Positions 8,036-15,499 of a DNA stretch of 55,337 bases are shown here, piece by piece; the stretch's first letter is position 1; each line of letters opens with the position of its first letter. Position numbers and translations under genes: made by a program. Source of the stretch: Acidobacteriota bacterium (GTDB lineage Bacteria; Acidobacteriota; Blastocatellia; Pyrinomonadales; Pyrinomonadaceae); assembly GCA_003222895.1 (NCBI GenBank), contig QHXI01000059.1:1-55337 (forward strand), read 5' to 3'. The notes under the pieces are model-generated. The model was not told the DNA's origin and did no database searches. It saw nothing but the letters and a program-made list of their open reading frames with translations.

Positions 8036-9238
8036 TCAGGTGACGGGGCCACGCATTTCCGTGAGCCGATAAGCCTGGCGGCGGACGGCTTCTGAAACAT
8101 TCCGGTTCTGCGAAATCGATTTCAGGTCATTCGTTCGGATCCGAGGCAAGACTTGCACTGCTGTGGCCATCGGCGTGCGAGGATTACGCGCAAGATTGTG
8201 AATTATCGGATAAGACCTGGCCCACGCTCGATTCATTCCGATCAATCGCAGAACCTCATCAGAGACGGTGCGCATCGCTGCGATCTTTTCGATTTCCTGA
8301 TCGGTGATTCGCGGATTGTGAATAACGCCAGTCGCAACGATCTTGTTTGTATCGCGAACCAGAATACCGCGCGCTTCGCGGTCGCCTTTCATCGCTAACT
8401 TCACGCGGTCTTTCACGGTCATGAACATGATCCGGCGAATCATCGAGATTCGTTCTGGCGAGATGTCGCCTTCCATGCTTTCGGCATTGATAACAGCTTG
8501 CATGTTAGCCGCGTGCTGCTCGGGAGTTTCGATTAACAGCTCTTCAATGAATTGTCGCTCGAGCCATGAATCGTCAATGTCGAGATCAGAAACTTCGATG
8601 TGTTGCGCAATCGCCCAAGCGTCGTCAACTGAAAAGTCGCCCTGCAATTCAGCACTTTCAAAGAACTCGGCGGCCGCCGAATTACCTCGGGCACGCAGCT
8701 CTTGGGCAACCTGGCGCGCGCCGCGTTCCTTTTCAAAAAACTCGCGGCGGATCTCTTTCACACGGCGCTCCGCGTCGGATGATCTCGCCGGGTTAGCCAG
8801 CACCGCATCGATAATTTCCGGTGAACGAATCAATCGTTGTTGGTTGAGCGTGATCAATTCGATCAAAGAAGCATCGGACGTGGTGCGCGCGAGCAACGCA
8901 ATCGCCTCGTTAGGCGTATTTGCATTTGCGGTGACGGCCGCGTAGATCCCGCGATCGGCGTTTGCGAGCGATGCGAAATGACCGAGGACGGCCGGCGCGA
9001 TGGATTCACTTCGCGCCGCTTCCAAGAGATCAGCGGACGATTGCGAACTGAGAGTCTCCTGCGCGGCACGCGCGATTGCCGGGTCGTTGTCGGCGGTCAA
9101 ATGGACGAGCGCTTCCAGCAGATCGTCTTGTGGCAGCGGTAACAAACCACGCGCGGCGGCGGAACGGGCCGCCGGCGGAGCATTCCCGGATATGATCGAT
9201 CTAACGACGGGATTGGTTGATTTAGATTCCCCGGCCAT
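8036..9238 (-). CDS. Alpha-helical repeat (HEAT-like) protein of unknown function
   Basis: About 400 residues, almost entirely helical, with no signal peptide. Repeat-like units recur, for example NPAR/NPRITDQEIEKIA and NPRTPMATAVQVLPRI followed by NRNVSEAVRRQAYRL. They resemble the HEAT-like repeat proteins common in Acidobacteria and deltaproteobacteria. The first half is Ala-rich (SNPVVRSIISGNAPPAARSAAARGLL) and also HEAT-like. ATG 9238 is chosen over the TTG one codon earlier. It is the last gene of the pepP operon, about 11 nt after the TonB-C gene. It is probably a cytoplasmic scaffold; no catalytic motif is visible. Confidence 0.75.
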   Translation of the reverse strand: MAGESKSTNPVVRSIISGNAPPAARSAAARGLLPLPQDDLLEALVHLTADNDPAIARAAQETLSSQSSADLLEAARSESIAPAVLGHFASLANADRGIYAAVTANANTPNEAIALLARTTSDASLIELITLNQQRLIRSPEIIDAVLANPARSSDAERRVKEIRREFFEKERGARQVAQELRARGNSAAAEFFESAELQGDFSVDDAWAIAQHIEVSDLDIDDSWLERQFIEELLIETPEQHAANMQAVINAESMEGDISPERISMIRRIMFMTVKDRVKLAMKGDREARGILVRDTNKIVATGVIHNPRITDQEIEKIAAMRTVSDEVLRLIGMNRAWARSYPIIHNLARNPRTPMATAVQVLPRIRTNDLKSISQNRNVSEAVRRQAYRLTEMRGPVT

Positions 9239-9249
9239 CAAATGTGACG

Positions 9250-9948
9250 CTAAAACTCCGTTCGCGGAATATATGGCGGCCGCGATTTACCCTTGTTGAA
9301 TTCGTAGACGAAGGTGATGAACTGCGAAGCCGGCTTACCATTGCGAATGGCCGGCTCGAATTTGATCTGCCGCGCGGCCTTCATCGCGGATTCAGTCAGG
9401 CCATGACCGAGCGACTTAATCGGAAAAATGTATTTCACGGTGCCGTCAGCGCCGAGCACCATCCGCAAACGAACCTGGCCGTTCGCTTTCGCAGTCTGCG
9501 CCTCGGCGGTATATTCCGCTGCCGGGGTTTCCAGGATTCGCGCCGATTGCTGCACTTCACCTGATCCGAAGACCCTGCGTTCGTCAGGACTACTAACCGG
9601 TTGCGAATAGAGCTGAAGCGTTTCGAGCCGTTCACGCCAGAAGTCCGCGTTAGGTGGATTTAACTTCAGTATCTCTTCGATCGTAATCGTGGCGGCAACA
9701 AAGCTTTGCGCCAAATCATCCTGCCACTCGCGCAATCGTCGCTTGTAATCGACCGGATACTGCGCGCGCGCTGGTGGCGACGAAATAACTTTCTCGATCT
9801 TCGCGTATTGCGTTTTGAGTTTAGCCTGCAGCTGATCGATAGAAGATTGAGCGACCACAGAGCTGATAGAGAGCCACGCGGAAATGAGCAGCGACAGTGA
9901 TAGGAACGAAGAGCGATACGACAACTTTCGTCCGGGGTTTTGAGACAT
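9250..9948 (-). CDS. TonB C-terminal domain protein (exported)
   Basis: A 232-residue exported protein. The N-terminus has a basic start followed by a hydrophobic stretch (FLSLSLLISAWLSISSVVAQ), either a signal peptide or an anchor. The middle is helical (about residues 35-110). Residues about 140-225 match the TonB_C fold: AEAQTAKANGQVRLRMVLGADGTV, then ESAMKAARQIKFEPAIRNGKP. Unlike a true TonB it lacks a Pro-rich spacer. It may therefore be a periplasmic TonB-C-like protein rather than an energy transducer. It lies 11 nt after the small charged gene in the operon. Confidence 0.8.
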   Translation of the reverse strand: MSQNPGRKLSYRSSFLSLSLLISAWLSISSVVAQSSIDQLQAKLKTQYAKIEKVISSPPARAQYPVDYKRRLREWQDDLAQSFVAATITIEEILKLNPPNADFWRERLETLQLYSQPVSSPDERRVFGSGEVQQSARILETPAAEYTAEAQTAKANGQVRLRMVLGADGTVKYIFPIKSLGHGLTESAMKAARQIKFEPAIRNGKPASQFITFVYEFNKGKSRPPYIPRTEF

Positions 9949-9959
9949 GGCGTCTTAAT

Positions 9960-10157
9960 CTAGCCTTGATGCGAATCTTTGCGTTGCTTGCTCGCTACAC
10001 GTTTTCTGTTTGCTTCGCGGACTGGCGCAAGGGCTTTTTGCAAATCGCGAAGCTCCTCAGCGATAGCCAGTTTTTCCGCAATCGGCCTTTTCGCCCGTAG
10101 TTTTCTACGCTCTTCCATGCGGCGGTACAGTTCCTGGGTCCCGTCCTTTTCACTCAT
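9960..10157 (-). CDS. Small charged protein paired with nucleotidyltransferase
   Basis: A 65-residue, highly charged helical protein (RRMEERRKLRAKRPIAEKL). The start is the ATG at 10157, one base after the stop of the nucleotidyltransferase-like gene (TGA-A-ATG). The longer reading to 10205 would overlap that gene and lose the coupling. I recall small proteins of this type beside AbiEii-like nucleotidyltransferases, where the pair resembles a toxin-antitoxin or modification module. That is recollection, not proof. Its own function is unknown. Confidence 0.62.
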   Translation of the reverse strand: MSEKDGTQELYRRMEERRKLRAKRPIAEKLAIAEELRDLQKALAPVREANRKRVASKQRKDSHQG

Positions 10158-10158
10158 T

Positions 10159-10674
10159 TCAAAATGTTTTTCCTTTGTAGGCCGACCACTTTTCCGAAAG
10201 GCCATGCCGACTAATCACATCTTCCAAGGCGCTGATTTCGACTGCGTCCTGTGATAAGAACATTGTGATCCGTGCAATGTCTTTTTGCCTCCCAACCTGC
10301 AACATTATAGCAACGAGATGTTCTGGCCGAGCTACTCTGACTGGAACGTCTTCGACATTCAACACCTGCGCTGTGGCGTAAGCTTCGCGCTCGAGAGCTG
10401 TGGTCGCCGGGAGAAATTGAACCGGCCAGCCTTCTACGACAATTCCTTCGTTTTCGATTTTGGTGTAACCAAGGGCTTTCAAATAGCCCCAGCCTGGCGA
10501 CTCGATGATTATTCGATCTTCTGGTGTGGTAACCAGAACATCGAGATCCTTCGTTGAGAACGGCTCGACGTAGAACATCGCGCCAATTGCGCCGGCGACC
10601 GCATAGTTCTCGATCACGCCGTCCGCAACCATTTGGTTGAGCACGGCGAAAGTTTGTTTGGATTTTAGGCTCAC
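10159..10674 (-). CDS. Nucleotidyltransferase-superfamily protein (AbiEii/DUF6036-like)
   Basis: A 171-residue protein with the minimal nucleotidyltransferase signature: AVAGAIGAMFYVEPFSTKDLDVLV gives the G-[GA]-x and D-x-D elements. The C-terminal pattern VRVARPEHLVAIMLQVGRQKD followed by a helical tail is typical of AbiEii/DUF6036-type proteins. It starts with GTG, whose GTGA overlaps the TGA stop of the aminopeptidase gene by 4 nt. The tight coupling to an apparently housekeeping peptidase gene is unusual. It could be the enzymatic half of a toxin-antitoxin-like pair with the 65-aa protein, or a domesticated enzyme. The target is unknown. Confidence 0.75.
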   Translation of the reverse strand: MSLKSKQTFAVLNQMVADGVIENYAVAGAIGAMFYVEPFSTKDLDVLVTTPEDRIIIESPGWGYLKALGYTKIENEGIVVEGWPVQFLPATTALEREAYATAQVLNVEDVPVRVARPEHLVAIMLQVGRQKDIARITMFLSQDAVEISALEDVISRHGLSEKWSAYKGKTF

Positions 10675-11990
10675 TTCGCCATCAGCGCTTCGATCTCGTC
10701 CGCATCTTTCGGCACTTTGTGCGTCAGGACGCGCGCGCCATTTTCGGTTACCAGCACGTCGTCTTCGATGCGCACGCCAATGCCGAGATATTTCGCCGGA
10801 ATGTCTTTGTTGAAGCCTTCGGGAATACGGCTGGTGTCAGGCGAGATGTAAAGACCTGGCTCGATAGTCATGACCATGCCAACCTCTGCCGGTCGGGATT
10901 CGCCATTGAAGTAATAGCGGCCCGCATCATGCACGTCGATGCCGAGATAGTGACCGAGATTGTGCATGTAAAACTGCATGTACTTCTTTCCTTCGATCAG
11001 TCTTTTCGGATCGCCTTTCAGCAACCCCAGCTCAACCATGCCTTCAGTTAAGACTTCAATCGAGTGCGTCTTCAAGTCTTCCAGCCGCACGCCCGGACGA
11101 ACCATGTCCACGCAAGACATTTGGCACTTCAAAACCAGATCGTAAATTTCGCGCTGCGCCTGACTGAACTTTCCGTTGATGGGGAACGTCCGCGTAATAT
11201 CCGAAGCGTAGCCTTTGTATTCCGCGCCCGCGTCAACCAAAAGCAGATCGCCGTCTTTCAACTGGTCCTTGTTATCAATATAGTGAAGCACGGTCGCGTT
11301 TCCGCCTGCGCCCACAATCGAGGTATACGATGAGCCGGACGCCCCGTGTTTGCGGAAATAGGCCTCCAACATTGCTTCGACTTCGTATTCCATCATGCCG
11401 GGATGGATAGTCTTCATGGCTTCAACGTGAGCTTCGGCGGCGATGTCGGCCGCGCGTTGCATGAGATCGATTTCTTCGGCGGACTTAATCACGCGCATCT
11501 CGTGCAGAATGGAAGAGGGATCGACGATTGTGCGCGGCGGCTCGAGTGGTTTGCGATTGGTCTCGCGCATTTGCGCCAGCTGGCGGATGATCTTTTGATC
11601 CATTTCCGGGGTCGTGTGACCGAACGCGTAGTAAAGCACCTCCGGCCCGTCTACAATTTCCGCCAACTTTTCGTCGAACGTATCGATAGTAAAGGCTTCG
11701 TCGGCGCCGTAATCACGCACCGCGCCCTCGACGCCGGCCCGGTAGCCATACCAAATCTCCTGATCCAAATCGCGCGGCCGCACAAACATCGTGAACTTCT
11801 TTTCTTTTGACGGGGCGATGACCGCGATCGCTTCGGGCTCCTCAAAGCCGGTCAAATAAAAAAAATCCGAGTTCTGCCGATAACGATAATTCGTGTCGTG
11901 CGAGCGCACCGCTTCGCGAGCGGCCGGAATAATGGCGACTGAATCTTTGTCCATACGACGCATGAACTCTGCAAGCTGCGGTTTGATCAT
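10671..11990 (-). CDS. pepP: Xaa-Pro aminopeptidase (M24B)
   Basis: Removes N-terminal residues that precede proline; cytoplasmic, dinuclear Mn2+. It has 439 residues from ATG 11990, the E. coli PepP size. The N-terminal aminopeptidase-P domain contains SDFFYLTGFEEPEA. Metal ligands are visible in LLVDAGAEYKGYASDITRTFP (two Asp), HNLGHYLGIDVHD (His), MTIEPGLY (Glu) and GVRIEDDVLV (Glu). The start has GAGGAG upstream; the frame continues upstream to 12212 only as noise. It heads a five-gene operon running left, and the following gene overlaps it by 4 nt. Confidence 0.94.
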   Translation of the reverse strand: MIKPQLAEFMRRMDKDSVAIIPAAREAVRSHDTNYRYRQNSDFFYLTGFEEPEAIAVIAPSKEKKFTMFVRPRDLDQEIWYGYRAGVEGAVRDYGADEAFTIDTFDEKLAEIVDGPEVLYYAFGHTTPEMDQKIIRQLAQMRETNRKPLEPPRTIVDPSSILHEMRVIKSAEEIDLMQRAADIAAEAHVEAMKTIHPGMMEYEVEAMLEAYFRKHGASGSSYTSIVGAGGNATVLHYIDNKDQLKDGDLLLVDAGAEYKGYASDITRTFPINGKFSQAQREIYDLVLKCQMSCVDMVRPGVRLEDLKTHSIEVLTEGMVELGLLKGDPKRLIEGKKYMQFYMHNLGHYLGIDVHDAGRYYFNGESRPAEVGMVMTIEPGLYISPDTSRIPEGFNKDIPAKYLGIGVRIEDDVLVTENGARVLTHKVPKDADEIEALMAK

Positions 11991-12022
11991 TCGATTCTCC
12001 TCGGGGACGAAATTGAAGCGAT

Positions 12023-12052
12023 ATTGTAGCTGAGTCAACGCGACTCTGCGAA
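12023..12052 (-). promoter_or_regulatory. Probable promoter of the pepP operon
   Basis: Minus strand TTCGCA (12047-12052), 18-nt spacer, TACAAT (12023-12028). Start of transcription would be near 12016, giving a leader of about 26 nt that contains the GAGGAG ribosome-binding site. Confidence 0.42.
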
Positions 12053-12102
12053 AACCTCTATGGCCTTGGCGTCTGAGATCAGCTGCCACAGCATGACTAA
12101 AC

Positions 12103-12140
12103 CGCAGAGGAAGCAGAGGCATCCGCTGAGGTGCGCAGAG
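12103..12140. repeat. GCAGAGG-type short repeats in the divergent spacer
   Basis: CCGCAGAGGAAGCAGAGG and GTGCGCAGAG recur in tandem-like form between pepP and the aldehyde dehydrogenase. This is a degenerate low-complexity intergenic repeat, with no coding potential seen. Confidence 0.35.
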
Positions 12141-12171
12141 AATTGTTCTTCCGTTGCGCGAACTTCTAAGC

Positions 12172-12177
12172 GATAAT
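12172..12177 (+). promoter_or_regulatory. Possible -10 element placing transcription start at the ALDH ATG
   Basis: GATAAT lies with its last base 7 nt before the ATG at 12185, so the predicted +1 falls on or next to the start codon. No Shine-Dalgarno is visible in between (CTCCCCG). This fits a leaderless mRNA. The -35 is poor (TTCCGT). Confidence 0.35.
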
Positions 12178-12184
12178 CTCCCCG

Positions 12185-13765
12185 ATGGCCCAGAGCATTC
12201 CAGCCAAATCATCCGGCGCCGAAATCATCTGTCACGATCCGGCCACCGGCGAAGAGATAGGCCGCGCGCCGCTCTTCATGCCGGAAGAAGTAGCACGTGC
12301 GGTCGGACGTGCGCGCGACGCGCAACCGGCATGGGCGGCGAAGTCGTATCGCGAGCGCGGGCGCGTGATCATGGCTGCGCGCGAAGTCATCCTAAAAGAA
12401 TTGGAAGAGATCGCGTTTTTAATTTCGCTCGAGACCGGGAAACCTGTCGCCGAAGCGATCTCTTTGGAAATGACTCCGGTGCTCGACCTGATGCAGCATT
12501 TCGCGCGCAAGACCGCGAACTTGCTGGCGCCGCGCCGCATCGGTCTCGGCCAATATTGGTTCATGGGCCGCTCGTCTTATGAAATATACAAGCCGCGCGG
12601 CGTCATCGGAATCATCTCGCCCTGGAATTTTCCTTTAGCTACGCCGCTGGGCGACGTGGTGATGTCGTTGATGGCGGGCAATGCCGCGGTCTTAAAGCCG
12701 AGCGAATTGACGCCGTTGACCGGGTTGAAAATTCAAGAGGTATTAACTCGCGCTGGCTTGCCCGACGCAGTTCTGCAAGTTGTCACGGGCGATGGATCGA
12801 CCGGGGCAGCGCTAGTGGCAGCGGGCACAGACAAGATCATGTTCACCGGCAGCGTCGCGACGGGCAAGCGCGTGGCAGAAGCAGCCGCGAAATATTTGAT
12901 CCCGGTGGTGCTCGAACTCGGCGGCAAAGATCCGATGGTTGTGCTCGACGATGCGAACATTCAAAACGCAGCGCGCGGCGCCGTCTGGGGCGCGTTCGCG
13001 AATTGTGGCCAGGCATGTTCGTCGGTAGAGCGCTGTTACGTTCATGAAAGCATCGCCGAACTGTTTATTGCCGAAGTTGTCAAAGAAACGCAGCGGCTGC
13101 GTCAGGGAAACGGGACCGAGAAAGCGATCGACATTGGATCGATGTCGAGCGAGCGGCAATTGCGCGTCGTCGAACGGCACGTCAATCAGGCAGTCGATCA
13201 TGACGCAGAGGTTCTGACCGGGGGCGAACGTTTACGTGATGTAGCCGGCGCGTTCTATCCCCCGACGGTTTTGACTAACGTGAATCACGATATGGATGTG
13301 ATGCGTGAAGAGACGTTTGGGCCGGTGCTGCCGATCATGACTTTCAGAACTGAAGACGAAGCAGTGCGATTGGCAAACGATAGCCAGTTTGGATTGGCCG
13401 CGAGCGTATGGACCAACAGTATCGCGCGCGGTCAGCGTGTGGCCTGGCGCATAGACGCGGGCACAGTCATGATTAATGAAGTTCTCTATAGCCACGGCAT
13501 CGCGCAAACGCCCTGGGGCGGAGTGAAGCAGAGCGGACTGGGCCGCACGCACGGACGGGCTGGCTTGCTCGAACTGGTGAACGCTCAACATATTCACGTG
13601 AATCGGCTGCCGTTTATTCCGGACCTTTGGTGGTTCAACTACAGCGAAGATGCCAGTCAGCTTTTTCGAGGTTTTGCCAGACGATTTTCGTCTGGTTCGA
13701 TCCTTCAAACAGGCTTGCTGCTGCCGCAAATGATTCGTCGCTGGCGCGAGCGTCAGCGTAACTAA
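12185..13765 (+). CDS. Aldehyde dehydrogenase (NAD(P)+-dependent)
   Basis: Oxidises an aldehyde to the acid. All core elements are present: SPWNFPLATP (oxyanion and cofactor), KPSELTP, FTGSVATGK (cofactor loop), the general base E244 in LELGGKDPM, the nucleophile C278 in NCGQACSS, and EETFGPVLP. At 526 residues it is longer than the usual 480-500. The extra part is a C-terminal tail with WWFNYSEDAS and a hydrophobic amphipathic segment (SSGSILQTGLLLPQMIRRWRE). That suggests membrane association like fatty-aldehyde dehydrogenases. Substrate class is unknown; succinate-semialdehyde or long-chain aldehydes are possible. It is divergent from pepP and stands alone. Confidence 0.92.
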   Translation: MAQSIPAKSSGAEIICHDPATGEEIGRAPLFMPEEVARAVGRARDAQPAWAAKSYRERGRVIMAAREVILKELEEIAFLISLETGKPVAEAISLEMTPVLDLMQHFARKTANLLAPRRIGLGQYWFMGRSSYEIYKPRGVIGIISPWNFPLATPLGDVVMSLMAGNAAVLKPSELTPLTGLKIQEVLTRAGLPDAVLQVVTGDGSTGAALVAAGTDKIMFTGSVATGKRVAEAAAKYLIPVVLELGGKDPMVVLDDANIQNAARGAVWGAFANCGQACSSVERCYVHESIAELFIAEVVKETQRLRQGNGTEKAIDIGSMSSERQLRVVERHVNQAVDHDAEVLTGGERLRDVAGAFYPPTVLTNVNHDMDVMREETFGPVLPIMTFRTEDEAVRLANDSQFGLAASVWTNSIARGQRVAWRIDAGTVMINEVLYSHGIAQTPWGGVKQSGLGRTHGRAGLLELVNAQHIHVNRLPFIPDLWWFNYSEDASQLFRGFARRFSSGSILQTGLLLPQMIRRWRERQRN

Positions 13766-13794
13766 AATGCAATAGACGGCGGAGTAGAAATCTA

Positions 13795-13823
13795 TTGTCA
13801 GCACGAGAGTTAGGTGCTATAGT
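13795..13823 (+). promoter_or_regulatory. Sigma70-type promoter of the EXORDIUM-like gene
   Basis: TTGTCA (13795-13800), 17-nt spacer, TATAGT (13818-13823). Transcription would start near 13830, about 58 nt before the ATG at 13888. It rules out any earlier start for this gene. Confidence 0.68.
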
Positions 13824-13887
13824 CTCCGTCCTTGCTCCCGACTTCACTCGGTTTAACTTTCGCCATTTCTTAGGAGGAGCCCAACAA

Positions 13888-14829
13888 ATGAAGAGATTTA
13901 TCGCCGCTTTCTCGGGACTTAGCATGCTCATGCTGATTTCCGTTTTCAGTATCGCTTTTTCGCAAGGCGGCAAGTCCGAACTTGCGAACCAGGAAAAGAT
14001 CGTTCATCGACTGCGCCACGACAATGACGAGGAGAAAAACAAAGACGCCCATCCAGGCGAGGCCAAGGCCAGACCGCGGCCGGGCGGCAACGGTATCAGC
14101 TATCACGGCGGTCCGTTGATTCTGAACACAACCAACGTTTATTACATTTGGTACGGAAACTGGAGCGGCAATTCGGCCACCACGATCCTTACTGACCTGG
14201 CCCGCAGCATCGGCGGCTCGCCGTATTTCAACATCAATACGACGTACTACAACGGCAGTAACGTGCATGTCAGCAACTCAGTGAATTACGTCAACAGCGT
14301 GAATGACAACTATTCTCAGGGCACCTCGCTGAGCGACTCAGCCATTCAGGCGGTCGTTGCCGGCGCCATTAGCGGCGGCGCATTGCCGTACGACACAAAC
14401 GCAGTCTATTTCGTCTTGACGTCAGCCGACGTTACGGCGAGCAGCGGCTTCTGCACGCAATATTGCGGCTGGCACACGCATGGGACAATCAACGGCTTTG
14501 ATATCAAGTATGCCTTCATCGGTAATCCCGATCGATGTCCAACGGCATGTGAAGCTCAAACTACCGGACCCAACGGAAACGCGGGCGCTGACGGAATGGC
14601 TTCGATCATCTCGCATGAACTCGAAGAAGCGGTGACGGATCCAGACCTAAACGCCTGGTACGATACGCGTGGGCAGGAGAACGCGGACAAGTGCGCGTGG
14701 ACGTTTGGTACCACCTACCCCGGTCCGAACGGCTCGTCTTACAACGTGACGTTGGGAACGCGGAATTATCTGATTCAGCGCAACTGGGTGAACGCCGCGG
14801 GTGGTTATTGCTCGATGACCTATCCGTGA
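13888..14829 (+). CDS. Secreted EXORDIUM/PHI-1-like protein
   Basis: A 313-residue exported protein resembling the plant phosphate-induced (PHI-1/EXORDIUM, PF04674) family. The N-terminal signal peptide runs to about residue 30 (FIAAFSGLSMLMLISVFSIAFSQ). A charged linker follows, then the family pattern: YHGGPLILNTTNVYYIWYG, AVYFVLTSADV, FCTQYCGWH, then GNAGADGMASIISHELEEAVTDP. In the last block H243-E244 are followed by two more acidic residues, as in metalloprotease-like helices. Cysteine pairs support an extracellular disulfide-bonded fold. The start has TAGGAGGAG upstream. Its biochemical activity is unknown in bacteria and debated in plants. Confidence 0.85.
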   Translation: MKRFIAAFSGLSMLMLISVFSIAFSQGGKSELANQEKIVHRLRHDNDEEKNKDAHPGEAKARPRPGGNGISYHGGPLILNTTNVYYIWYGNWSGNSATTILTDLARSIGGSPYFNINTTYYNGSNVHVSNSVNYVNSVNDNYSQGTSLSDSAIQAVVAGAISGGALPYDTNAVYFVLTSADVTASSGFCTQYCGWHTHGTINGFDIKYAFIGNPDRCPTACEAQTTGPNGNAGADGMASIISHELEEAVTDPDLNAWYDTRGQENADKCAWTFGTTYPGPNGSSYNVTLGTRNYLIQRNWVNAAGGYCSMTYP

Positions 14830-15499
14830 GGTTGTACAACTTAATTCGCCACGTGGACCAGATGATGTTGAGATCGCCGGGACGCGTGTGGGAATCGTTC
14901 TGCCGCGTGTAATACAACTCCCATGTGAAGTGCTTTTTGAAGGCGTGCGTGATGCCAGCGCTGGCGCGATTGCGCGGCCAAACGTGCAAGCTCCAATCGT
15001 AGAAAACTTCGTCGGACACAAACCAGGTGAACTTCTTTTTGTCGATCTGAAATGGATGCTCGATTTGAATGCGATTGCGATAACGCCACGCGTCCACTTG
15101 CGGATCGCGCCAGCGCCGCTCGAAATAATTTCGATCTGAAATAGTAAATTTGCCGGCCGGGTGCTTCACCGTAGCTCCAAGCGTTGCGCGATCTTCGGAC
15201 TCATGTCTGCCGTTTGGCGGTCTGGCTTCGCGATGAAAGTAAAACGGATTGAATGAGAGGTACTTGTTTATCTTAATCACAAATCCGACGCCCCAACGCT
15301 GATCGACGGTCTGAGTTAGGTTGTCTCCAAGACGCAGAGTTATCTGAGTCGTGAAGTCAACTTTCTTAGTCATTGAAACTGTGATTTGGACGTCGTTCCA
15401 ACTTTGGTTATCGGACTTCGGCACACGCGACTGACCGAAAGCATCAGCACACGCGCAGGCGATTAGCGCGTACACCAACGCCAAAGTGTGAATTTTCAT
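14606..15499 (-). CDS. DUF2490-like outer-membrane protein with apparent stop-codon loss
   Basis: An exported 297-codon frame. The first 20 or so residues are a signal peptide (LALVYALIACACADAFGQ). Alternating aromatic beta-strands follow (VDFTTQITLRLGDN, WGVGFVIKINKYLSFNPFYFHRE, NYFERRW, YRNRIQIEHPF), typical of DUF2490 beta-barrels. The barrel ends naturally at STWRIKL. The next codon, 222, is TAC at 14834-14836, one base from a stop. The frame then runs 75 more codons antisense through the 3' part of the EXORDIUM-like gene, in Ser/Arg-rich non-barrel sequence. The start codon overlaps the ATPase stop (ATGA), so it is translated with the ABC operon. Confidence 0.75.
   Translation of the reverse strand: MKIHTLALVYALIACACADAFGQSRVPKSDNQSWNDVQITVSMTKKVDFTTQITLRLGDNLTQTVDQRWGVGFVIKINKYLSFNPFYFHREARPPNGRHESEDRATLGATVKHPAGKFTISDRNYFERRWRDPQVDAWRYRNRIQIEHPFQIDKKKFTWFVSDEVFYDWSLHVWPRNRASAGITHAFKKHFTWELYYTRQNDSHTRPGDLNIIWSTWRIKLYNLTDRSSSNNHPRRSPSCAESDNSAFPTSRCKTSRSDRGRWYQTSTRTCPRSPAHAYRTRRLGLDPSPLLRVHAR

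Noticed and set aside
10157-10205. 81-residue version of the small charged protein
   Set aside because: The upstream ATG would lie inside the nucleotidyltransferase gene; the start one base after its stop is the natural coupled site.
13795-13887. Longer N-terminus of the EXORDIUM-like protein
   Set aside because: The region contains the promoter TTGTCA-17-TATAGT; the ATG at 13888 has TAGGAGGAG and starts a signal peptide.
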